Part shown: in pieces, positions 1-5,713 of the stretch
Numbering within the stretch: the stretch's first letter is position 1
How the letters are laid out: each line of letters opens with the position of its first letter
From: Litorimonas sp964435725
Lineage (GTDB): Bacteria > Pseudomonadota > Alphaproteobacteria > Caulobacterales > Maricaulaceae
Length of the DNA stretch: 15,540 nt
Direction of reading: 5' to 3'
Assembly: GCA_964435725.1 (NCBI GenBank)
Contig: CAYTAJ010000056.1
Location: forward strand, 1 to 15,540
Made by a program: the position numbers and the translations under genes
The notes under the pieces: model-generated
Told to the model about the DNA's origin: nothing
The model's database searches: none
The model's input: the letters and a program-made list of their open reading frames with translations, nothing else

Positions 1-62
1 CAAACTGCGACAAATTACACTTACTTGCGACTATTCGGCATTGTCATGCGTATCTTAGCTAC

Positions 63-81
63 CACGGCCATTAAGGTCGTG
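63..81 (+). promoter_or_regulatory. Leader hairpin just ahead of the actR ribosome site
   Basis: Seven bases at 63-69 (CACGGCC) can pair with 75-81 (GGTCGTG), with one G-U pair and a 5-nt loop, ending 6 nt before the GAAGGAG ribosome site at 86-92. Upstream, the hexamer TGCGAC occurs twice (6-11 and 27-32), which resembles one half of RegA/PrrA-type binding sites. Both could be chance; no clear -35/-10 pair was seen within the 99 bases available. Confidence 0.25.
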
Positions 82-99
82 CCGCGAAGGAGCGATAAT

Positions 100-645
100 A
101 TGAGTGAATATACTTTACCGGATGATGCCAGCTTGCTCATCCTGGATGATGACGGACCTTTCAGAACACGCCTAGGGCGCGCCCTTGAACAAAGAGGCTT
201 TACTGTCGATACGGCCGAAACAGTCACAGAGGCGCGCGCGAAAGTCCGTGCACAACCTCCTGCTTACGCTGTCTTAGACATGCGCCTTGAAGACGGAAAC
301 GGTCTCGACGTGATTGACCAAATTCATCAAACACGGCCCGACTGTAAGATGGTCATGCTAACGGGTTACGGCAATTTAGCTACAGCTGTATCTGCTGTAA
401 AACGTGGCGCTGTCGATTACTTGGCTAAGCCCGCCGATGCCGATGATGTCTGTAAAGCTTTACTCGCGCCAAAAGGCGAAGCCCCTGAGCCGCCCGAAAA
501 TCCCATGAGTGCAGACCGAGTCCGCTGGGAACATATTCAACGCGTTTATGAACTATGCGGGAAAAATGTATCTGAAACCGCCCGTCGCCTCAATATGCAC
601 AGACGGACTTTGCAGCGCATATTGGCCAAACGCGCCCCGCGTTAA
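100..645 (+). CDS. actR: ActR/RegA/PrrA-family redox response regulator
   Basis: This is the response regulator of a two-component system that in alphaproteobacteria switches energy, nitrogen and carbon metabolism with redox state. It is a cytoplasmic DNA-binding protein phosphorylated by an ActS/RegB/PrrB histidine kinase. The ATG at 100 is chosen because GAAGGAG lies at 86-92; an in-frame ATG at 25 would add 25 residues with no receiver homology. The 181-residue product matches the family length. The receiver domain covers about residues 10-120: acidic pocket D16-D18, phospho-acceptor D60 in LDMRLEDG, then MLTGYG and a LAKP lysine. A proline-rich hinge (PEPPENP) follows, as in RegA, then a Fis-type helix-turn-helix ending in HRRTLQRILAKRAPR, the family hallmark. 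The sensor kinase is not in the window and may lie to the left. A terminator follows. Family assignment is very secure; the regulon is not visible here. Confidence 0.95.
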   Translation: MSEYTLPDDASLLILDDDGPFRTRLGRALEQRGFTVDTAETVTEARAKVRAQPPAYAVLDMRLEDGNGLDVIDQIHQTRPDCKMVMLTGYGNLATAVSAVKRGAVDYLAKPADADDVCKALLAPKGEAPEPPENPMSADRVRWEHIQRVYELCGKNVSETARRLNMHRRTLQRILAKRAPR

Positions 646-669
646 TCAGCTCTAGAATATTAAAAGTGG

Positions 670-700
670 AACCATCCTTTAATTTGAGGGTGGTTTTTTT
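670..700 (+). terminator. Rho-independent terminator after actR
   Basis: An 8-bp stem (AACCATCC at 670-677 pairing with GGGTGGTT at 688-695, one G-U pair) is followed by a T-run to 700. It lies 25 nt after the actR stop. The 3' end of the convergent GIY-YIG gene is only 9 nt further on. The minus-strand reading lacks a clean U-tract, so it works mainly in the plus direction. Confidence 0.8.
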
Positions 701-708
701 ATATTCTC

Positions 709-951
709 TTACAATCTCTTCTTGGCAAAAGCTCGGCCTGAACCAGATTTAAGATAAGCTTCGAAAGCGATAGCCTTAGTCTCATCAGTAAAGGCAACAT
801 AAGTCTTAAGAGTCCAAGGTTTAAATTTCGCCGTCGACGGCACTTTACCTGCGTTATGTAACTCTAGCCTTTTTTCAATATTCTGTGTCGCCCCCGTATA
901 AAAATGGGCAGGGTTTGTTAGGCTTTCAAGAATATATACATATTTCATCAT
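709..951 (-). CDS. Small GIY-YIG domain protein
   Basis: This is an 80-residue protein made of a single GIY-YIG nuclease-like domain, the UPF0213/YhbQ-like group of stand-alone small proteins. The conserved start is present as KYVYILES, and the second half of the motif is FYTGAT, so the usual YIG is YTG. The following EKRLELHNAGK segment carries the family arginine, and the late glutamate is in AFEAYLKSGSGR. Length is typical for the stand-alone group. Two ATGs lie in tandem (949-951 and 946-948) and no strong ribosome site precedes either. The physiological role of such stand-alone proteins is poorly defined; related proteins have been tied to DNA repair and nuclease activity. It is a single gene between a terminator and a tRNA. 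Family is confident, function is not. Confidence 0.88.
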   Translation of the reverse strand: MMKYVYILESLTNPAHFYTGATQNIEKRLELHNAGKVPSTAKFKPWTLKTYVAFTDETKAIAFEAYLKSGSGRAFAKKRL

Positions 952-1010
952 GAAACTTTAAGGCAAGCGTCCGCTTACGCCAAGGCTTCAGCGCGACAGC
1001 CTTCGCAAAC

Positions 1011-1022
1011 TAGAATATTCTA
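1011..1022. repeat. 12-bp perfect palindrome TAGAATATTCTA
   Basis: A fully symmetric 12-mer lies between the tRNA and the GIY-YIG gene. Shorter relatives containing AGAATATT occur near 653 (after actR) and near 5611 (after bkdR), always just past a gene end. In AT-rich spacers this may be coincidence; no function is assigned. Confidence 0.3.
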
Positions 1023-1081
1023 ATTATTTTAAAATCGACGGTTTACCGAGCCGAAGCTTTTTCAAGAGAAAAAGCGAAGGC

Positions 1082-1158
1082 TGGTAGTGAGGGGGGGACT
1101 TGAACCCCCGACCTCAGGATTATGAGTCCTGCGCTCTAACCAGCTGAGCTACCCCACC
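1082..1158 (-). tRNA. tRNA with CAT anticodon, probably elongator tRNA-Met
   Basis: Read on the minus strand, the 77-nt cloverleaf starts GGTGGGG and ends in an encoded CCA (positions 1084-1082). It has the D-arm GCTCAGCTGGTTAGAGC, the anticodon loop CTCATAA on a 5-bp GGGAC/GTCCT-type stem, and the T-arm GGGGG-TTCAAGT-CCCCC. The acceptor stem includes G-U pairs at 1-72 and 5-68. CAT anticodons occur in initiator Met, elongator Met and the lysidine-modified Ile2. The ordinary G-U first pair and general sequence favour elongator Met, but Ile2 is not excluded by eye. It has its own promoter upstream (1194-1222). Confidence 0.9.
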
Positions 1159-1193
1159 TTACCAAGGTGCACTTCATTTCAAAGTGAAGCGGC

Positions 1194-1222
1194 CATATAG
1201 ACGCTTCCCCCTGCCCTGCCAA
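1194..1222 (-). promoter_or_regulatory. Promoter of the CAT tRNA
   Basis: On the minus strand a -35 box TTGGCA (1222-1217) and a -10 box TATATG (1199-1194) are separated by exactly 17 nt. Predicted initiation near 1187 leaves a leader of about 29 nt before the tRNA. The leader holds a short inverted repeat (CTTCA...TGAAG). The promoter lies between the bkdB stop and the tRNA, so the tRNA need not depend on bkd transcription. Confidence 0.6.
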
Positions 1223-1255
1223 GCGCAAAAGTGAGTGTAACCTGTCAAATTCGCC

Positions 1256-2779
1256 TTAGGCTAAAAACATCATTTGCGGGTCTTCGAGAAGCGCCTTTAA
1301 GTCCTGCATCATCGACGCCGCATCATAGCCATCAATAACCCGGTGGTCACAAGAGACAGAAAAGTTCATCACTTTACGCTCGATGACGTTGCCGTTTTCT
1401 AAAATGAGCTTCGGTCTAATTTTATTCGGGCCAAAAATAGCCACTTCGGGGCGGTTCACAACAGGCGTGGTGACAATGCCACCCAGCGGACCAAGAGAGG
1501 TCAGCGTTGTTGTGGCTCCACTCATCTCTTCGGGCTTGAGTTTATTCGTCCGTGCACCTTCGGACAGGCGCGCAATTTCTTTGGCCATATCCCACACAGA
1601 TAGTGTTTGCGCTTTTCGTAAGACTGGGACGACTAAGCCAATATCGGTTTGCGTAGCGATACCCAAATTAAGATCGGAGAATTGCGAGATATAATTACCC
1701 GGTGTACCCAAAGAGCCATCATTATAAAGCGCATTAAATTGTGGCCAATCCCGCAGCGTTACAGCCATAGCGCGAATAATAAAGGGCAGAACCGTCAGCT
1801 TGGGTCTGTCTTCTGATTTCCGTTCATTGGCCCGTTTGCGGAAGGCCTCGAGTTCTGTGACATCAATTTCCTCGACATAGGTAAAATGCGCCACATGGCG
1901 TTTGGCTTCTTGCATACGCTGCGCAATGAGACGGCGGAGACCAATGACTTTAATCCGTGTTTCGCCTTCGAGTGGCTCCAATGCTTTTTCTAATACGTCC
2001 AAATCAGCGTGAGTGACTTGGCCTTCAGATCCACTCGCTTTGGCTTTGGACAAATCTATACCCGCCTGGGCTGCCCGTTTTCTGACGGCCGGACTGGCGA
2101 GGACTTTTGACGATTTTGGTGCCGTCGCCAAAGCTGGCTCGGTCGGGGCAGGCTTCGGTTTTGATACGTTTGGTGCTGGCGCAGGTGTTGGCTTTGAAGG
2201 GGCTGCTTGAGGAACCGCCTGATCTTTTGTTTTGAGTATAACCAAATCGCCACCGACCGGGAAGGTTTCGCCTTCTTCACATCCCAATTTTGAAACAATA
2301 CCTTTCACCGGAGAGGTCAGCTCAATTGTCGCTTTATCCGTCATCGCATCAGCTAACGGATCGTCCTCCTCGACTTCGTCGCCTTCCGAAACATGCCAAG
2401 CCGTGATTTCAGCTTCGACAACGCCCTCACCGATATCTGGGAGTTTGAAAATAAAATCGGCCTCTGATGTCGGCGCGTCTTCCGAACGCGGTTCAGTGTT
2501 CTCCGCAAGATTTATTGTTTTGTCTTCGGCGGTCTCACCCTCAGTTTCCAAAACAACTAAGGCACCACCAACGGCAAAAATGTCACCTTCTTCGCAACCC
2601 AACGACGACACAGTACCGGAAACAGGCGAGGTCAATTCGATCGTCGCCTTGTCGGTCATAGCATCTGCAAGCGGCGCATCCTCTTCAACCACATCACCCA
2701 CGGCAACATGCCAAGCCGTGATTTCAGCCTCAACCACGCCTTCGCCGATATCCGGTAATTTAAAGACGAATTCGCCCAC
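1256..2779 (-). CDS. bkdB: Branched-chain 2-oxoacid dehydrogenase E2 (dihydrolipoyl acyltransferase) with two lipoyl domains
   Basis: This is the core subunit of the complex that oxidatively decarboxylates the 2-oxoacids of valine, leucine and isoleucine, passing the acyl group from lipoate to CoA. Domains in order over 507 residues: lipoyl domain 1 (about 3-79, lipoyl lysine K44 in MTDKATIEL), lipoyl domain 2 (about 108-184, K149 in the same motif), a Pro/Ala-rich linker (188-222), the E1/E3-binding domain (226-263, starting VLASPAVRKRA), and the acyltransferase domain (about 280-505) with the catalytic DHRVIDG motif (H479, D483). The start is GTG (2779-2777), 3 nt after the E1beta stop; GGAG (2795-2792) inside the E1beta 3' end is the likely ribosome site, so translation is probably coupled. 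It is the last gene of the operon, and no E3 gene follows. The unusual point is the pair of lipoyl domains, very similar even in nucleotides, where bkd E2 proteins more often have one. Confidence 0.95.
   Translation of the reverse strand: MGEFVFKLPDIGEGVVEAEITAWHVAVGDVVEEDAPLADAMTDKATIELTSPVSGTVSSLGCEEGDIFAVGGALVVLETEGETAEDKTINLAENTEPRSEDAPTSEADFIFKLPDIGEGVVEAEITAWHVSEGDEVEEDDPLADAMTDKATIELTSPVKGIVSKLGCEEGETFPVGGDLVILKTKDQAVPQAAPSKPTPAPAPNVSKPKPAPTEPALATAPKSSKVLASPAVRKRAAQAGIDLSKAKASGSEGQVTHADLDVLEKALEPLEGETRIKVIGLRRLIAQRMQEAKRHVAHFTYVEEIDVTELEAFRKRANERKSEDRPKLTVLPFIIRAMAVTLRDWPQFNALYNDGSLGTPGNYISQFSDLNLGIATQTDIGLVVPVLRKAQTLSVWDMAKEIARLSEGARTNKLKPEEMSGATTTLTSLGPLGGIVTTPVVNRPEVAIFGPNKIRPKLILENGNVIERKVMNFSVSCDHRVIDGYDAASMMQDLKALLEDPQMMFLA
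2391..2413. repeat. Lipoyl-domain repeat copy 2 (23-nt identical block)
   Basis: This 23-nt block, starting ACATGCCAAGCC and ending ATTTCAGC, encodes part of the second lipoyl domain of bkdB. The same 23 bases recur at 2706-2728, exactly 315 nt (105 codons) away, matching the spacing between lipoyl lysines K44 and K149. Surrounding sequence is also clearly related. Confidence 0.85.
2706..2728. repeat. Lipoyl-domain repeat copy 1 (23-nt identical block)
   Basis: Partner of the block at 2391-2413, inside the first lipoyl domain of bkdB. The identity at DNA level shows an internal in-frame duplication, either fairly recent or kept similar by gene conversion. Confidence 0.85.
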
Positions 2780-2782
2780 GAC

Positions 2783-3799
2783 TTATGCTGACTCCAAAAC
2801 GGCACTTATGGCGCGTGTAACGCGCTTTGGTCCCGGAAAATAGGCCCATTCTTGCGCGTGTGGATAAGGCGTATCCCATCCCGTCACACGCTGTATCGGC
2901 GCTTCGAGATAATAGAAGCAATGCTCTTGCACTTGCGCTGACAGCTCGGCGCCAAAGCCTGAGGTGCGAGTCGCTTCATGCAAAATAACACATCGACCTG
3001 TTTTTTGAACAGAGGCCTTAATCGTCTCAATATCTAATGGCAGAAGCGAACGCAGATCAATCACATCAGCACTTAAGCCCATCTCTTTAACCACGGCTTC
3101 GGCCACCCAAACCATGGTGCCATAAGCAAGGATCGTCACGTCATCCCCCTCTGAAACAAGGCGGGCTTTTTCAAACGGCACAGTGTAATGGCCTTCCGGC
3201 ACCTCACCTAATGCGTGATTTTTCCAAGCCAGAGCCGGCTTATGCGGGTCGCCATCAAATGGGCCGTTGTAAAGACGCTTTGGTTCAAGGAAGAGGACCG
3301 GATCATTATCTTCAATGGCTGAAATCAGAAGTCCTTTAGCGTCATAAGGATTAGAAGGAATGACCGTTTTCAAACCTGCGATATGCGTGAACAGCGCTTC
3401 CGGGCTTTGGCTATGCGTTGTGCCGCCATAAATACCGCCACCCACGGGGGTTCGTATCGTCAAGGGCGCTGTGAAGTCACCATTTGAGCGATAACGCAAA
3501 CGCGCGGCTTCTGAGGCGATTTGGTCATAAGCAGGGTAGATATAATCCGCGAATTGAATCTCTGCGACAGGGCGCAATCCATTCGCGGCCATACCAATGG
3601 CAATACCAACAATTCCGCCCTCAGAAATCGGCGTATCAAAACACCGGTGCAAACCATGTGTTTCTTGCAAGCCTGCTGTACAGCGGAACACCCCCCCGAA
3701 ATAACCCACATCTTCACCAAAGACCAAAACGTCAGGGTCTTGGCTCATTTTTACATCCAACGCATCGCGGATAGCTTCAATCATTGTCATCTGAGGCAT
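2783..3799 (-). CDS. bkdA2: Branched-chain 2-oxoacid dehydrogenase E1 beta subunit
   Basis: This is the beta half of the thiamine-diphosphate-dependent E1 decarboxylase of the branched-chain complex. The 338-residue length is standard. The transketolase pyrimidine-binding region is clear: EDVGYFGGVFRCTAGL near residues 29-44, GIAIGMAANGLRPVAEIQFADY, and the GGGIYGGTTHSQSPEALF loop. The C-terminal transketolase domain contains ILHEATRTSGFGAELSA and ends with the WDTPYPHAQEWAYFPGPKRV signature typical of BkdA2-type proteins. The ATG (3799-3797) shares its A with the TAA stop of E1alpha, so E1alpha and E1beta are translationally coupled and made in equal amounts, as expected for an alpha2-beta2 heterotetramer. 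A 3-nt gap separates it from the E2 start. Nothing appears broken. Confidence 0.95.
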   Translation of the reverse strand: MPQMTMIEAIRDALDVKMSQDPDVLVFGEDVGYFGGVFRCTAGLQETHGLHRCFDTPISEGGIVGIAIGMAANGLRPVAEIQFADYIYPAYDQIASEAARLRYRSNGDFTAPLTIRTPVGGGIYGGTTHSQSPEALFTHIAGLKTVIPSNPYDAKGLLISAIEDNDPVLFLEPKRLYNGPFDGDPHKPALAWKNHALGEVPEGHYTVPFEKARLVSEGDDVTILAYGTMVWVAEAVVKEMGLSADVIDLRSLLPLDIETIKASVQKTGRCVILHEATRTSGFGAELSAQVQEHCFYYLEAPIQRVTGWDTPYPHAQEWAYFPGPKRVTRAISAVLESA

Positions 3800-4917
3800 T
3801 AGTCTAACTCCTCATTAAACATTTCGCGTTGTTCGCGCAGGTGAGAGAGCTCTGTCTCATAGACCTGCTCAAACATNNNNNNNNNNNNNNNNNNNNNNNN
3901 NNNNNNNNNNNNNNNNNNNNNNNNNNNNNNNNNNNNNNNNNNNNNNNNNNNNNNNNNNNNNNNNNNNNNNNNNNNNATCAGTGTCGCACCGCCACCCTTG
4001 CGCGCCCGTTCCGCCGCCCATTGTGTCGCTGCATAGACAGCCAAAATATCATTGCCATCAACCCGTAAAGTGGCCAGTCCATAGCCTGTACCCCGTGCCG
4101 CAAAGGTTTCACCGCGACCCGCCGCAATGCCTTGGAAACTAGAAATAGCCCATTGGTTGTTTACCACATTAATGAGGCAAGGCGCCCGATAGGTTGACGC
4201 GAAGTTTAGCGCGTAATGGAAATCACCTTCTGCCGTCGCCCCTTCCCCTGTAAAGACAGAGGCGATGCCATCCGTGTTTTTATAGGCTTCCGCCATAGCC
4301 CAACCCACGCCCTGAATAAGCTGCGTACCGAGATTGCCCGAAATCGAAAAGAAGCCATGCTTTTTAAATGAATATAGCACAGGAATAGATTTACCATCTA
4401 AAGGGTCACCTGAATTAGAGAGGACCTGGCACATCATCTCTTTCATAGATGCGCCACGGGCCAGTAAGATGCCTTGCTGACGATAAGTTGGGAAGGTCAT
4501 GTCATCATCGCGCAAAGCCATGGCGTGACCCACACTCACAGCCTCTTCGCCCGTTGACTTCATGTAAAAGCTCATTTTGCCTTGGCGCTGCATTGTAAAC
4601 ATGCGCTCATCCATGGCGCGTGTTCGCATCATGATTTTCAGAGCTTCTAACTTGCGCTCTACGCTGAGATCCGTTTTCCAAGGTCCTGTTGCCTCCCCGT
4701 TAAAACGCAAAACACGAATGAGTTTGAGAGCATGATCTGCCGTATCAAACGCATCACACAAAGGATCCGGACGTTCGGGCGTATGGTCTGTTGGTACTGA
4801 AATATGGGAGTAATCAGGTGTGTCCCCCGGACGAAAGGGCGGTTCCGGCACAAATAGGCGAGATTGATTGGACAAATTTTTACTGTCCGTCGAACGGTTT
4901 TTAGGCGTTTGACCCAT
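3799..4917 (-). CDS. bkdA1: Branched-chain 2-oxoacid dehydrogenase E1 alpha subunit, interrupted by an assembly gap
   Basis: This is the catalytic alpha subunit of E1: it binds thiamine diphosphate and decarboxylates the branched-chain 2-oxoacid. The first 313 codons show TFPTYRQQGILLARG, the phosphorylation-loop-like region, and the ThDP/Mg motif GEGATAEGDFHYAL ... NNQWAIS. After the run of N, 25 codons (MFEQVYETELSHLREQR...) match the C-terminal tail of this family. The frame agrees across the gap only because 100 N happens to fit. By comparison with the about 410-residue Pseudomonas BkdA1 (from memory), roughly 85 residues should lie between the flanks, not 33, so the true gap is probably near 250 nt. 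The ATG start has AAGAGG (4930-4925) 7 nt upstream. It is the first gene of the operon and diverges from a bkdR-like regulator. The long N-terminal extension before the ThDP domain is normal for bacterial BkdA1. Confidence 0.93.
   Translation of the reverse strand: MGQTPKNRSTDSKNLSNQSRLFVPEPPFRPGDTPDYSHISVPTDHTPERPDPLCDAFDTADHALKLIRVLRFNGEATGPWKTDLSVERKLEALKIMMRTRAMDERMFTMQRQGKMSFYMKSTGEEAVSVGHAMALRDDDMTFPTYRQQGILLARGASMKEMMCQVLSNSGDPLDGKSIPVLYSFKKHGFFSISGNLGTQLIQGVGWAMAEAYKNTDGIASVFTGEGATAEGDFHYALNFASTYRAPCLINVVNNQWAISSFQGIAAGRGETFAARGTGYGLATLRVDGNDILAVYAATQWAAERARKGGGATLXXXXXXXXXXXXXXXXXXXXXXXXXXXXXXXXXXMFEQVYETELSHLREQREMFNEELD
3877..3976. other. Assembly gap of exactly 100 N
   Basis: Exactly 100 consecutive N inside bkdA1, the conventional placeholder for a gap of unknown size. 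The flanking codons belong to the same gene in order, so the join is right, but the length is a convention and the missing bases cannot be inferred. Confidence 0.97.
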
Positions 4918-5098
4918 TTAAAAGCCTCTTTGTGAGAGTTTGACATCACAATTACGTGCAAGCAGCGCGTATCGTTTCGCAATTTTTTAGAATTCAGTGT
5001 ATTTTATCCAAGAAAGACACTATAAACATAACAAGATAGACGTTTATTTTGATTTATAAGCGATTATTTTGCGCAAATTGACCGACTGGGAGGCTGTC
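4918..5098. promoter_or_regulatory. Divergent bkd / bkdR control region
   Basis: This is a 181-nt AT-rich spacer between divergent bkdA1 and the Lrp-type gene. It holds a perfect 10-bp palindrome TTTGCGCAAA at 5068-5077, about 20 nt before the regulator ATG, and an AGTGT/ACACT inverted repeat at 4996-5021. Both are candidate operator pieces. In Pseudomonas putida the Lrp-like BkdR binds such a divergent spacer and activates bkd; the same layout suggests the same logic here. No convincing -35/-10 pair was found by eye for either direction. Confidence 0.5.
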
Positions 5099-5593
5099 AT
5101 GCCCGAAATCATTGATAACATTGATGCTAAAATTTTACACCTCATCCAAAAGGATGCGGGCCTATCCGTGGCCGATATTTCTGAACAAGTTGGGCTCTCT
5201 TCCTCCCCTTGTTGGCGTCGTATCAAACGGATGGAAGAGCTCGGCATAATCCAAAACAGGGTGACCATTCTCAACCGCTCCAAACTCGGGTTAGATTTCG
5301 AAGTGTTTGTTGCCGTAAAGCTGGCTCTACCCAATCGGGTGAATATGGAGAAATTTGAAAAGGCCATCGCCCGCATGCCCGAGGTGGTGCAATGCGCTGT
5401 TGTCACGGGCGCTGTTGATTTCATGCTACGCGTGGTTACGAAAGACATGCATTCTTACGAAGATTTTTTGCGCGAGACTTTGCTCTCAATTGATCTGATT
5501 TCAGATGTGCAGTCGCGTATTGTTCTTCGTCAAAGCAAAGACTCCTACGCCATACCGCTTAACCTCATCAGCAATGCTGTTCCGCGTCGTTAG
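5099..5593 (+). CDS. bkdR: Lrp/AsnC-family regulator, probable BkdR
   Basis: This is a 164-residue transcription regulator with the two Lrp domains. The N-terminal helix-turn-helix (about residues 5-60) reads DNIDAKILHLIQ, then GLSSSPCWRRIKRMEELGII, a recognition helix typical of the family. The C-terminal ligand-binding RAM domain runs from about 65 to 150 (AVVTGAVDFMLRVVTKD...). The ATG at 5099 is preferred because GGGAGG lies at 5088-5093 with a 5-nt gap; a TTG start at 5069 would add 10 residues and overlap the TTTGCGCAAA palindrome. The gene diverges from bkdA1 across 181 nt, the arrangement known for bkdR of Pseudomonas, where the regulator responds to branched-chain amino acids. The assignment as BkdR rests on context plus family; another amino-acid-responsive Lrp role is possible. 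Confidence 0.87.
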   Translation: MPEIIDNIDAKILHLIQKDAGLSVADISEQVGLSSSPCWRRIKRMEELGIIQNRVTILNRSKLGLDFEVFVAVKLALPNRVNMEKFEKAIARMPEVVQCAVVTGAVDFMLRVVTKDMHSYEDFLRETLLSIDLISDVQSRIVLRQSKDSYAIPLNLISNAVPRR

Positions 5594-5653
5594 GTCTCTC
5601 TGATAAACTTAGAATATTTTGCCGTAAACCATGGCTTTTGAGGGCTTGTTTTG

Positions 5654-5682
5654 TTGACTTAATCTCAGACGACCCTTATCGC
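5654..5682 (+). promoter_or_regulatory. Candidate promoter of the aspartokinase-homoserine dehydrogenase gene
   Basis: A -35 box TTGACT (5654-5659) is followed after 17 nt by TATCGC (5677-5682), a weak -10. It sits about 30 nt before the ATG at 5714 in the 120-nt spacer after bkdR. Alphaproteobacterial -10 boxes are often loose, so this is plausible only. Confidence 0.35.
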
Positions 5683-5713
5683 GGAAAGCTGTTTTAAAAC
5701 GCGAAAAGTCATC

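Noticed and set aside
25..99. N-terminal extension of actR from an upstream ATG at 25
   Set aside because: The strong ribosome site at 86-92 and the family length both support the ATG at 100; the extra 25 residues have no receiver-domain similarity.
1056..1075. Hairpin GCTTTTT...AAAAAGC as a terminator of the tRNA
   Set aside because: The stem is almost all A-T and its T-run is inside the stem, not after it; too weak to call as a terminator.
2232..2843. 203-codon plus-strand open frame opposite bkdB
   Set aside because: It is the antisense shadow of the two lipoyl domains; the Ser/Thr/Ala-rich product has no domain and the sense gene is certain.
3799..4917. bkdA1 as a pseudogene because of the broken middle
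   Set aside because: The interruption is exactly 100 N, an assembly placeholder; both flanks match the family in order, so there is no evidence of a biological break.
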